From: Caenorhabditis elegans
Lineage: Eukaryota > Nematoda > Chromadorea > Rhabditida > Rhabditidae
NCBI RefSeq assembly: GCF_000002985.6
Contig: NC_003284.9
Span: forward strand, 16,492,001 to 16,556,000
Length of the DNA stretch: 64,000 nucleotides
Direction of reading: 5' to 3'
Shown in pieces: positions 1 through 11,216 of the stretch (positions are counted from its first letter, which is position 1; the number at the start of each line of letters is the position of its first letter). The translations under genes were made by a program, and so were the position numbers. Under the pieces are notes generated by a model. That model saw nothing but the letters and a program-made list of their open reading frames with translations, was not told the origin of the DNA and ran no database searches.

Positions 1-11
1 TTTAAAAAATG

Positions 12-353
12 CCCATGATTACGTTTACTCCTATTCACTTGTTTAAGTTGTTTACCAGTGTCTTGATAAAAAATATAGCGGCCGACATCTCCTGAGCCCG
101 TTTTTGACAACGTTCACTGATTCAATTTTAATCTCTCTTAATTTTTTTGTTGGATTTTTCAGAACAAATTGAATTGACACAAATGATGACAAACAGTATG
201 AATACTATTTTATGTTAACAACATTTTCTGAAAAAATTTTGTTTTTGAGATACGGTCGAATCAGTAAACGTTGTCGAAAACGGGCTCGGGAGATGTCGGT
301 CGCTGTATTTTTTTTCGTCGTGGCAACTGAATACGAGTAGACGTAACTATGGG
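12..353. repeat. Foldback (inverted-repeat) element
   Basis: The left arm (about 12-140) reads as the approximate reverse complement of the right arm (about 225-353). Shared blocks are the CCCAT-GATTACGT end, GGCCGACATCTCC, GAGCCCGTTTT and CAACGTT-ACTGATTC. Arms are diverged but collinear, as in a MITE-like palindrome. No protein is encoded. The family name is not known to me. Confidence 0.65.
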
Positions 354-2811
354 AAAAAAAATTCATCAGTTAAGTTTTTTTCGATAACATTTCTAGTTTT
401 TAAGTTGTGCTCGTTTGGAAAGTTTGTGATTTTTTTTTCGGCCAAAATTGCAAATACATCAACCAACCCCGCTATTAATGTAAGTAAAACGCTCTTTCGA
501 ATTAATCTAAAAACGACTTGTACGACCCAGGGTTATTGTCTTAAATGTATCGTCAGTAGGGTTTTGGTCTAAATACATTCGTGATGGGTTAAGATGATCA
601 AAATAAAAATCTGCAAACATTTTTAGATTATTGCTTTTCGAATTAAACAAATGGTTTTGTTGTCATCAATGTATTATTTAACGATAAAAATTTTGGAAAA
701 TCAGTAGGCGTTCTATAGTTGTTTTGATTTAGTTTTTATGGTTTAAAAATTTGTAAATTCTCATGGAAAAACAACGATCTGATCTACAGAAAAACGCATT
801 GTATTGGCGGCATTGAACTCATCCTTTCAGTCTGCCCAAAAACACTCATTGGAAAATGGTTTTGAATTTTCTTCAATTTCTTTAACTCTTCTCATTCTTA
901 GATTTTTGCGTATGGAAAAATGGTTTCCCATACTTGTTCGACATGAAGGTTTTTCACGGCTTTTTGTCCATATAAAAACGAAACGGTTTGCTTCTCCGCC
1001 AGTCAAAATGTTTTATGATATTTTATGCCGAATGCCGCAGTTTTTATATTCTTCTCTTTTTTTTATTGATTTTCTTGAATTGATTGTCTTTTTTCTTTAT
1101 TGATTTCTATTTGTTTTTCTTGCATACAATAAGCTGAATGAATATTTCATAACTTATTGATGAATACGGTAGACTTGCTGTTTCTGTTTTTTCACCTCCT
1201 TTGAAAAACTACAATTAGAAAAAAACGCATAGGAAGAAATAAACACATTTTGCTAGTTCCATAGTTTTCAAAAAGCGTGAATCGCCAAAGTTCACAGAAC
1301 TTGGATTTAAACAATTTCGTCGTTTCAAACGACTTTTTTTTAAAATTTTCCTGTTAAAATATGAAATTCAAGCCCCAACCTCAAAAGTGTCAATTTTTTA
1401 TACTATGTTTTTTTAACTTTCTGAAAAAAATTTGTATTGTTCCCAAGCGCAAACATCCCGATTTTGTCCACGATTTGCATATTCTTCTTGTCTGTATTTC
1501 CCCACATATAAAAACCGTGTTCCATGTTCGTTTTTGTTTCCTTTTCGTCTCAACGCCAGCTTTATCATTTTTCTTATTAACAAAGTTTCAAATTAAATCA
1601 AACTAATTATCTAAATAAGAATTTTGATTTTTTTTTGTCATTGGTTTTTCTGACACCGGAACTTTTTGGTGGATATAGAAAACTGAAGTGTAACATTCTG
1701 ATAGTTCATACTGAGTCTCTATGTATGTAGTTATAACCAAAAAAATGCACCAGAGCCGAACATGAGATTGTTAGCAATCAGTTTATTTTTTAAAATTGGT
1801 CAAACTTGTACAATCATTTTTCAACAATTAAAAAAAGTTCAGTTTTTTAAACCCGCAAAAAATCGCCTGTGTAAACTTCCTGATTAACACTGGAGCATTC
1901 AGCAATTGTCAGAATATCTTCAAACACCAAGAGTTCAATTGGGGCCCGAATAGGTTTTTCCTCTCCAAGCATCAAAACTTTTTGGAAATTAAAAATCAAA
2001 AATTTGAAAGGTATTGCAATTTGTTCGTTATTGCAATATGAAGTGTATAAGCGGTTTTTTTTTAATACTTTCCCGTTCTAGAAATAGTGCAGTACCAAAA
2101 TCTGGGAGTGTAACCTCGGAAACACACTTCATTTTCCTTTTTCAATTGTCAATAATTCAATTGTGTGTTCTGTTAGCCCCTGTTAAAGAAATATTCGATT
2201 TTTCAGTTTGATTTTTCGACTTTAAACTTTTGAAGCAAAAAAAGATTAAGCCGTTCTATTTGTGGCTTGAAACGGTTAGGCCCCCGGAGATCCGACTTTT
2301 TCATAGCAGTATTTCCGAATAAGATAATCTTTTTTCAGAAGCTTATATACTTCTATTATCAAAAAAGATAATACTTTTCTTTTTTTGAAGATAACATTCA
2401 ATATTTCTAAATGTATTCAACCATAAGAACTTTGGAAATAATCCTCTTGTAATGTTGCTACGTATTTGCTCTTTTTTTTTCATTTTTTGAAAACTTCTTC
2501 AGTAATAGCTTATAGTTAGCTGATTAATATACATATTTTACAGATTTCAGTTCTAAGTTTGTCAAAAAAATTTACTGCAACAAACAAACCCTCGTCTCCA
2601 GGAATTATCGGGTTTGGCGTGAATTGAAAAAGTCGGTGAACGGCTAACCGATAAAAATCGACAATGTGAGGTTGATTTTTTTTAGAGTTGTTTCTTGAGA
2701 TTGTCAATTCAAACATTAAATTGCGCAGTTTTATATATTTTTATTGTGAGCAAAAAAAAAGTACAGCTTACATATTATGTTTCAGTTAAAACTAACCACA
2801 CTTTATTTCAG
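354..2811. other. Gene-free AT-rich stretch
   Basis: The open frames here are short and have no recognisable domain or convincing exon/intron structure. The stretch could hold the promoter and undetected 5' exons of the Asn-rich gene that follows, because the first exon I can see there (2812) has no start codon. Confidence 0.5.
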
Positions 2812-5800
2812 GTCACACCCAAATTATAACAGGCAACCTTCCTATGGTGAGTAAAAATAAACAAAAATCAGCAAAGTACAACATTCTGATTTCTAGAAGG
2901 CAATAATGGAAGAAATGATGATCGCAGAACATGGAATGCTCATCATCAGGGAAATAATGGATATCGTGAAAATGATGGAACTGGAAACGCCCAATATGGA
3001 CCAAACGACAATAGGTATGTTTTTTTTTTTTGAGTTTGACTTTTTAGTCGCGAATCTAATTTTTTTGCGATCAAGCGATGCAATAAAAATTGAATACATG
3101 AAACATTCTTTAAACTTTACTTTTTTGCTGCAATACTAATTTTTGATTGTCTCGTATTGGCGCGTATTATAATAAAGGACATACCGTCAGCTATTGTTTA
3201 GTTAGTTCACCCTCCGTAAACCTCCGTCACGTCCAATCAATAAGTGGCAGGAATCCTTACGTCATAAAAACTGCAGATGGCAAAGTCAAAGATGTACCAA
3301 CTATGTTGGTTGATAGTTGGTACATACGCATAGTTGGCACGTCTTTAATTTATCCTTCTCTGTTTTGCTATTTAATGATGTTTACACACAATTTCTCTGT
3401 AACTACGTGATAAAATAAACATTTAATTAGTAGATTGCTGCTAATTTTTTTCGTTTTGAAAAAGAGACCATTCAAAATAAAATCAACTTGATGGACAACG
3501 TTATCAATTATTTTTTTTCCCTACTGTTAAAATTTAGGAAGAAATCAAAACTCATAGTTTTTCTAATTTTATATTTAGTTTATTTTATAGTGTACTGCAC
3601 ATTTTACAAAAGGAAAGATGGGAAAACTTAGATCGGGAAAATTCACCAAGACGGAGCCGGTGAGTTAAATTGTTTACGGAAAAGATGTAGATAGGCCTAG
3701 CGTTCTCATGCAGACGCCAAAACACCTGTCGCTCCCGCCTTGCGGCGATCTCTACCTGCCTCGCGCCGCAAGTCGCGCTTCCTGTATAGTGTGGCGTGAA
3801 ACCCGATAAGTGCCTTATCACATTTTTTGCAAAATTAAAAAAAAATCTCTTTTTTCGAAACAAAAAATTATGAGATTTTTCTGTTAAATTAGTTTTAAAA
3901 CATAATTTGCTTTTCAATTTTGAAAGTTTTCCGAAAAGTTAATAGGGTCCACCCATCTTGATTTATTTGATAGACCTAGATGTAGATTAACTAATGTATG
4001 CATATTAGCGCCATAATAAGATCCTGTAAAAATGTATAACATTTTTCGTGGCCTATTTTTTTGAAGCTGTGGGAGTTTTTGTTATCAACTAAGATCTTTC
4101 ATTTGACAGTGGTTTCAAAAAATGTTGAACACCAAAAGTGTTCTAGCCCGGATCCGGTTACCTCAGGCTTTTATAAAAAAGAAGTAGTGAACTTTTTTTT
4201 GAAGCTACCGTCAAATCAAAAATTATGGTTAATTACAGTAAATACCGCATTTTTCGAAAAATCGGTGAGCCACGAAAAAAGGTATGAGTTTTGACCAGGA
4301 ACTTATCCCTCCCCATATTTTACAACACTGTTTACAGATCGTATTCCCCGCGGGATGATCACAGGAGAGGAAGCCCAGGTAGTTGATAAAGCAATGTATA
4401 TAAATGAGTAACTGAGAAAATGTTTTAAGATAGAAATGATTCAAGAAACGGGTATAATAATGGAAACAACCGATATGTGGAAAGATGGGACAATTCAAAT
4501 GGGGAAGAATCACGGAGACGGAGCCGGTGAGTTGATTTGTTTGTGCAAAAAATGTACATTAGCTGGTGTAAAGTTATATGAAGAGAAATTGAAAATTAGC
4601 TTACGTTTGATAGAGCAACTTTTCCTAGATCGCCCTTGAGGCACAATGGAAATATGCAAGCTTTCGATAATTTCAATGGACAAAATCAAAGGACTTTTTA
4701 TTATCAGGCAGGCAATGTGCAAATAAGCGCAAAAATAAATTTGCCTGAAGGAACATGTGGAGACGATATGTAAGTTTTTTTTTAGTTTGTATGAAGAAAA
4801 TTTTTCTCGATAATTTTTAACAACGTTTTTTAAAGAAAAATCCACACAATAGTGTCCATTAATGTCTTTTTCAGTCATTTTTCCGCTCTCATGAATGATC
4901 ATGTTTGACATAAATTTTCACAGTTTCAAAAAATGAATAAGTAGCGATAAAGTTGTGAATTTGGACCGGGAACAAATCCCTCTAATAGAAATCAAGTGTC
5001 AATAAAAATATTTATTTTAGGCAACCTTCTTGGCACATTGGGAATAGACAGGCACAAGGTAAGTGGCAAATCAACAGAATCTGAAAACTTGGAAAATTCA
5101 AGAAAACATTCCAGATCAAAGACGGGATTCTCGTATGGGGAGCAATGTGAACAATGATGGTATGAGAAATACGGATCAAAGTTTGCGTAGGCAAGAAATG
5201 TGAGTGACACGATTTTGAAATAACCCAATTGAAAATTCATGAAAGACATGAGTTCCAGGCGAAACCTTTTTTACTGTGTGAATACAAATCTAATAATAAT
5301 TTTTACTCTTAGATCATGCACACCTCCGATGCGTTACGAAAATAGACATGGAAGTCGTAAGTCGCGAAATTTCAAAAATTTCAAAAAAAAAGAAGATTTT
5401 GTAGAACATTTCCATGAAAGACAGCAGCAAATGAGTTCTAACAATGTCGGAAACGAACAACGTTCTGAAGGTAGAGGAACAGTTGGGCAATATTGCAATG
5501 GACAAGTTATGTGAGTTTTCGGGTGTTTTACAGAGTTGAGCTTTTTCTCGAAATTGTTTAACCAAATTTCATGTCACATTTTAATAACTGTATGTTGTGG
5601 CAAGTCTTTGTGTTTTGTTAGACTCAAAATGTGCTCAAAAACAAATTTCGTAATGATACTTGCTCAAAAAACTTCTCAATGAAAATTTAAGAAATTAGCT
5701 AAAACTAGGAAGTTTAAAATTACCATAAAACAAATTGAACAACTTTTGAAAAAAATTCCATACAAAGCTTGTTCATTTGAGCACATTTGGAGTTGTAAAT

Positions 5801-8727
5801 TTTGATTTCAAAATAAATTAATACAATTGTTATGTTAGACTTGTGATATTTCTGAAATTATTTTATATACTCAATCGATAATAATTTGAACTATCAGAAC
5901 ACCCCCAAGTCGTGAGGAAAGGATGCGAGAACGTGAGTGACATTAAGAAAAGTTTTTATGTAAAAGCACGGTAATTTTGTAGTCAATGGCCAAAATCAAA
6001 GACAACCAAGGTGTTATTTGGGGGCGAACGGAAATTTCAATGGAACAAGACCCAATGATGCGTGAGTTTTTAGTTGTTTTTGTAGTGGTCCTCTTTTTTG
6101 AAGAAGCTTAACATATTGAGAACTTTCAGTAATCAGTAATCAATTTATTACTATATATAAAGCGCGTGTCCTTCCGTCCGTTTGTAGTTTGTAGTTTGAT
6201 CTTTGATCTTTCAACTCTCTTTTCTGTAGTTGGAAGAGGTATTGGGTTGGGAGATGGTGAGGGATAATGTCAAGGTACTGTAGTAGTACTGTAGTAGTAC
6301 TGTAGGTATACGGTAGGGTTACTGTAGTTCAGGAAAAATTGAGTTTTTGTCTACAGAAGAGGTATTGGGTTGGGAGTTGGTGAGGGATAATGTCAAGGTC
6401 CTGTAGTGCTGCTGTAGGAGTACTGTAGGTATACGGTAGGGTTACTGTAGCTTAGGAAAAATTGAGTTTTTGTCTACAGAAGAGGTATTGGGTTGGGAGT
6501 TGGTGAGGGATAATGTCAAAGTACTGTAGTGGTACTGTAGGAGTACTGTAGGTATACGGTAGGGTTACTGTAGTTTAGGAAAAATTGAGTTTTTCTCTAC
6601 AGAAGATGTATTGGGTTGGGAGTTGGTGAGGGATAATGTCAAGGTACTGTAGTGGTACTGTAGGAGTACTGTAGGTATACGATAGGGTTACTGTAGTTTA
6701 GAACATTTTGAGTTTAAAACATTTTGAAGAGGTGTTGGCTAGGGAGTTGGTAGGGAATAGTGTCAAGGTACTGTAGTGGTACTGCTGGGGTGCTGTAGGA
6801 TTATTGTAGGATTATTGGAGTTTGGTGGAAAATTGCGTTTTAAGTTTTTGAAAATGTATTGGCTTGGGAATTGGTGAGGATAATGTCAAGATATTTTGAT
6901 AGTTTCTTGCTTAGAGTCGGGAACATTTGGGAAGATGTGAATTTTCATTATTTTTTCATAAGACAATTTTGAATGATTGTGTCAAACATTTCAAATGTTG
7001 CCAGTCGTTGGCCGCGCCGTAGGCGCGGTCAGCGGCTGGTAAATAATAAATCAGTAAAAAAAAAAGTAATAAAAGTAATTTTTAAAAAAAGTAATAGATC
7101 AGTAATAAAGTACTTTAAAGCAAAGTATAGTTTGTAAAAAAAATTTTTGCTAGAATCTTGAATACAATTTTTTTATAAATACCCACCATTCATTGCACAT
7201 TTTTTTGTTTATTTCTTATTTTTTGGAAAATTTTGATGTTGATACATTCAAAAATGGCAAAAACTGGTCCGATGTTTTAGGGGTTTTTCGAGTTTTTCGA
7301 TTCAGTATTTCGATCTTAAATTTATATCGTATGGAAGATTACTAGTATTTAAATAACTAGAGACACTCTACTTCTTGCAACTAGCAGTGTTGCTATAATT
7401 GCGCCGCACACCGCATATAAAATGTTATGGAGACATTACTTGGCAAATATCGTATTTTTGTAAATCCACCCTAGGCTAATAACAATTTCGATTTTCAGGA
7501 CAAGACCTCCAATGTCCAATGGAAGCAAAAAGAAGGCAAAAGCATGTAAGTCTAAATAACAAAAGCTTCAATAACACTAATAATATTTATAGCGAGACGT
7601 GACGATTCGAGCGATGATGATCTTTATGCTGATGATCCGAATGATCCGGATTACGATCCCCACTTGCATATGATCGTAGTGTCAACTAAGAAAGAGCCCG
7701 TAATGTAAGTTTCATTATTTTTGAAGCATGTTGTAGATCAAAACGTTGTCAACTTTTCTGATTTTAAAATTGTTATTTTTGAAAATAAATCAATATTTTC
7801 AGGCCAGAACAACAAAGTTTATCTTTGACTGGAGATGAAAATCATCAGAATGAAGGAAGCAACAATATGGAGTAAGTTTTTCATGTTAAGGGTTTCTTCT
7901 ATTAGAGAGGCATTCCGAATTAGAGAATGTGATAATAATTTTTGAGCGGGTTTACTCGAATTTTTTCTAGTGTATATACGTAATATCATAATTACTTTAA
8001 TTTCACCAATTCAGCAACAAACAAACTAAAGAAAAACACGTATTTTCCGACTGACCAGTTTAAATAGTTCAAGTTGTATATATTGATACTGACTAAACGA
8101 CAATTATTAATGTTTCACAATTTGATTATAAAGAATTTCAGTTTGCAAGACCCCGCGTTGCCCAGAAGTCACAGAAGGAGGTAAGTAAATTGAAAGAATG
8201 ATGGATTGTTGTTTCAACTCTAATGTGATAATGGCGGCACTGTATATTGATTATTGCTCACACTGATACTTCCTGTATCCCAAAAATAGAATTTTAAATC
8301 TTTTGATATTTCTACTCAATTGTGAATTTAATCAAAATGAGAGGATTTTTTTGCATGTGGTTAATTTAAAAAAACACCATTTCTAAGACTCACGATATGA
8401 AAAAACTAACGGTTTTTTGAAGCATTGGTTTAAAATTTTGTGGTACAGCTACTATATATAATACACGTATAGTTTTTTTGAGTTCATAAAATTGTGAAAA
8501 TCATTCAGATTCTTTCGATTGGAGTGAAATGCTGTGAATAAAAGCTTTTAGTTTTACAATAAAGAAACAATTTTTTGAAACAGTTTTTGTACGTTCTGGT
8601 ATTGAATTATATATATATATTGATAAATTTCAAACATTGCTTTGCTTTTGCAAAAAAAAGTGTCATTTTAAACAAAATTGTATTTTCAGACAAAGTTACA
8701 ACAGAGAAAAGTCTCCACTTCGTTACG
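2812..8727 (+). CDS. Asn/Gly/Arg-rich low-complexity protein, about 17 small exons, both ends unresolved
   Basis: Not recognised. Exons read from splice sites: 2812-2846, 2897-3014, (possibly 3618-3659), 4338-4378, 4430-4526, 4629-4769, 5021-5058, 5115-5199, 5313-5356, 5405-5510, 5898-5932, 5983-6061, 7499-7545, 7593-7704, 7803-7871, 8142-8180, 8690-8727. Every junction has GT-AG borders and the reading phase is kept throughout without a stop, which strongly supports one real gene. The product is rich in Asn, Gly, Arg, Gln and Ser, with patches such as GNNGRNDDRR, RNGYNNGNNRY and NGQNQRQPR. An acidic stretch (SSDDDLYADDPNDPDYDP) lies near the C-terminus. No domain or membrane segment is visible; it looks intrinsically disordered, possibly RNA-binding. 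Repeated modules (QPSY and QPSW exons, RRRSR-type exon ends) point to growth by exon duplication. The start exon and the terminal exon were not found. The terminal exon may be near 9166-9270 in a frame overlapping the next gene. Confidence 0.6.
3618..3659 (+). CDS. Possible duplicated or relic exon of the Asn-rich gene
   Basis: The segment around 3611-3690 resembles 4478-4550. Both have GGAAAGATGGGA, a GGGAA-AATCAC-like stretch and the ending GACGGAGCCG followed by GTGAGTT, and the similarity runs into the intron. In phase with its neighbours it would encode RWENLDRENSPRRSR, parallel to RWDNSNGEESRRRSR of the later exon. The splice acceptor (AAAAGGAAAG) is poor, so the copy may be dead or alternatively spliced. 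Confidence 0.4.
6229..6890 (+). repeat. Tandem repeat, unit about 120 bp, in an intron
   Basis: About five imperfect copies of a unit beginning AGAGGTATTGGGTTGGGAG, followed by GTGAGGGATAATGTCAAGG, then clustered CTGTAG motifs and a GGTATACGGTAGGG block. The last copies (6720 onward) are most diverged. It lies in the 1.4-kb intron 6062-7498 of the Asn-rich gene. Confidence 0.85.
7001..7039. repeat. 39-bp GC-rich hairpin
   Basis: The two arms CCAGTCGTTGGCCGCGCC and GGCGCGGTCAGCGGCTGG are nearly complementary around a GTA loop. A second hairpin of the same length and the same CCAG...CTGG ends lies at 11577-11615. Such hairpins are typical of Helitron 3' ends or MITE termini; no CTRR end is obvious here. 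Confidence 0.6.
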
Positions 8728-9202
8728 GTTAGTTTCATTTTTATTGTATTTTTTTTTAATTGGTATTATCTGTAAGAAAAAATGCATAGAATCAAATCAA
8801 ATAGGCTTTCCTAATATCGAAAAGATATTATCACACATTTTTCACAAAATTTATTTATGATTTACCTGGTGGACTGGACTCGTTGTTTTCTTGTTGAGAC
8901 TCTTTTGTCGGAAAAGGGGGATATGTTCAAATCATCAGGTAGATCAAAAATCTATTTTGTGGAAACAAGTTTTTAGAGTTAATATACACCAATTTAGTAA
9001 TGATAATAAAAGAAAGATGATCCAGTAATTTAAAAAGTATCCATGATAAAACCCGTTCAAGTTTTTAGTCATTAATTTATTGTGTGAGCATATTTTAAAC
9101 TCTAACTGCTAAACTTTTTGTAAATTCCATAACTTAATTTTCCCACTAGGAGTTTTTAAAAAAAGAAATATGTTTTCTTCCGGGTAGAGATAAACGAGAA
9201 AA

Positions 9203-9943
9203 ATGTTACTTATGCGAGGATGTGCAAATGACCTCTTGCGAGCTGTGTTCAAAGGCGGTGGTTTTCGCAGTGAAGAAGCTAATAGTGTGAAAACTATTTT
9301 AAGAAAGGTCATACAAATCACTACAGCCACAATGCAACGGCTCAACGAGTTCATAAATCTTGCAAAGGAGCAAGTCTCTCAAGGTGTCAACGAGAGACGG
9401 ACCTCTATCATGGAGCGAATTGTTGAGGAAACGGAGGATTTCAACAAGCCCGCCGAGTTCGAAAACTTGACCATCACCGTTACTGAAGATAAAGAAAAAG
9501 CAAAAAGAGTATTGGAGAAATTTGAAAAGCACCCAACAGTGCCAATTTATTTTGACAGTGAGCATTCGTACATCCGTCTAAAAAACGACACGAAAGTTGC
9601 TGCAATTCAACTGTATGACTCTTGCACGAGGCACGTGTTGGTTTGGCGACTCCACAACGCTGACCACGAGTACCTGAAAGGCGTTCGAGAACAACTTGAA
9701 TTACTGTCAAAGGCTCGAATGTTTGCAACGTTCGGAAAAGAGGAGTTTCTTGAGAACGCAATCAAGTATGTTACAAAGGATTTGCAAGTTAATCAAAAGT
9801 CGTTAGAAGCTTTGCTTCTCAAAAAGGAAATTGTAATTACGAAGTGGGAAACCTTCTCAGACTGGACAAGGCCCGTTTTACGGCCAAGTCAAGAAAGATA
9901 CGCCGTTTATGACGTCATTCGGCTGTTTGATCTAGATCAATAA
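9203..9943 (+). CDS. DEDDy 3'-5' exonuclease-like protein, 246 aa, single exon
   Basis: The C-terminal half reads as a WRN/MUT-7-type 3'-5' exonuclease fold. Motif I is VPIYFDSEHSYI (DxE). It is followed by the usual strand (VAAIQLYD) and a V-W-RL segment. Motif III is DWTRPVLRPSQERYAVYD, matching the family's DWs-pL--Q--YAa-D with the expected Tyr and Asp. The motif II aspartate is not obvious (ATFGKEEFLEN, with Glu-Glu where Gly-x-x-x-Asp is expected), so the enzyme may be weak or inactive. The N-terminal 95 residues are helical and charged. The start at 9203 is the first Met of the frame. A different start (for example Met at 9331) is possible, because another frame across 9166-9270 also reads like protein. 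Function would be nucleic-acid trimming or small-RNA related by family analogy only. Confidence 0.75.
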   Translation: MLLMRGCANDLLRAVFKGGGFRSEEANSVKTILRKVIQITTATMQRLNEFINLAKEQVSQGVNERRTSIMERIVEETEDFNKPAEFENLTITVTEDKEKAKRVLEKFEKHPTVPIYFDSEHSYIRLKNDTKVAAIQLYDSCTRHVLVWRLHNADHEYLKGVREQLELLSKARMFATFGKEEFLENAIKYVTKDLQVNQKSLEALLLKKEIVITKWETFSDWTRPVLRPSQERYAVYDVIRLFDLDQ

Positions 9944-11143
9944 GGAGGTTTGTTAACAGTGGAATGTGGCAAGTAGGTAAATTGCTTTAAAGTTTTTATC
10001 ATAATTTTTTTAAATAAGTTTTGAAAATTGATAAAATCTCAGTTTACCCCTAATTTATGCTACAGAAACGATCATACACCCATCTGAAAGTAGAAAAAAT
10101 TTACTATTTTTAAGGTAGGACACTTTTTGACTGCTCAAACATAAGCAACCAAAAATAATTTTCAACTTTATAATGGTGGTTGCACTTTGGAAAAAACATT
10201 TTTCGGATACATTTTTCGGGTTTTTTGAGAAGAATATCGTAGCTACAGAAACGGTCATACACTCATCTGAAAGTAGAAAAAATTTACTATTTTTTAAGCT
10301 AGGACACTTTTTGACTGCTCAAACATAAGCAACCAAAAATAATTTTCAACTTTATAATAATATCCCGTTTAATTATTTTTCCCACCCAACTTGATCCCCT
10401 TAACTACTTCTGGTTTACAGGATCATTCAAATTATTCAAGTTTGTTTCTCCCGGTGATTATTCTACACTTTTCTGTTTTGTTACGACGTTTTGAATAAAT
10501 ATATATAATGGTGGTTGCATGTTGGAAAAAACATTTTTCGGATACATTTTTCGGGTTTTTTGAGAAGAATATCGTAGCTACAGAAACGGTCATACACTTA
10601 TCTGAAAGTAGAAAAAATTTGTTTTTTTTAAGCTAGGACACTTTTTGACTGCTCAGGCATAAGCAACCAAAAATAATTTTCAACTTTATAATGGTGGTTG
10701 CATATTGGAAAAACATTTTTCGGGTTTTTGAAATGAATATCGTAGCTACAGAAACGATCATATACTCATCTGAAAGTAGAAAAAATTTGCTATTTTTTAA
10801 GCTAGGACACTTTTTGACTGCTCAAACATAAGCAATCAAAAATAATTTTCAACTAAGTAACCAAAAATAAACAAACATAAGCAACCAAAAATAATTTCAA
10901 CTTTATAACGAACAAATTTCCATAGCTTTTTGAAACAAAACTAATTCAGAAGATCTGGAAGTCTAAACCACTGTAATTTTTAGGAGGTTTTCTTTCGTGT
11001 GACTTCGAAATAATTCTAAAATAAAGTAAAATGTAGGCACACAGAAATTTTTCTCCGCAACTCATCCTCTTTTTAATTCTTGAACACTCTCCAAAATTAG
11101 TGAAGACTTTTTTGATATGTTATTCAATGAAAAGAAAAAGAAA
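9944..11143. other. Intergenic region filled by an interspersed tandem repeat
   Basis: No gene is supported. Most of it is the 10060-10900 repeat described separately. The flanks are AT-rich, low-complexity sequence. Confidence 0.6.
10060..10900 (+). repeat. Four-copy tandem repeat, unit about 175-190 bp
   Basis: Copies begin at about 10060, 10239, 10573 and 10746. Each opens with GCTACAGAAACG-TCATAC and contains ATCTGAAAGTAGAAAAAATTT, GACACTTTTTGACTGCTCA and CATAAGCAACCAAAAATAAT, then AACATTTTTCGG. The second and third copies are separated by about 150 bp of unrelated sequence (about 10358-10505) ending in GAATAAATATATATAATGG. Confidence 0.85.
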
Positions 11144-11216
11144 TGCCCCGAACCAGGATCGAACTGGTGACCTTACGATCTTCAGTCGTACGCTCTCCCA
11201 ACTGAGCTATCGAGGC
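11144..11216 (-). tRNA. tRNA-Phe (GAA)
   Basis: A 73-nt gene on the minus strand. The acceptor stem GCCTCGA pairs with TTCGGGGC, the D-arm contains the A box TAGCTCAGTTGGGA, the anticodon stem TACGA/TCGTA encloses the loop CTGAAGA (anticodon GAA), and the T-arm is ACCAG-TTCGATC-CTGGT (B box). It is identical to the intact plus-strand copies in this window. A T-run follows the 3' end on the minus strand. Confidence 0.95.
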
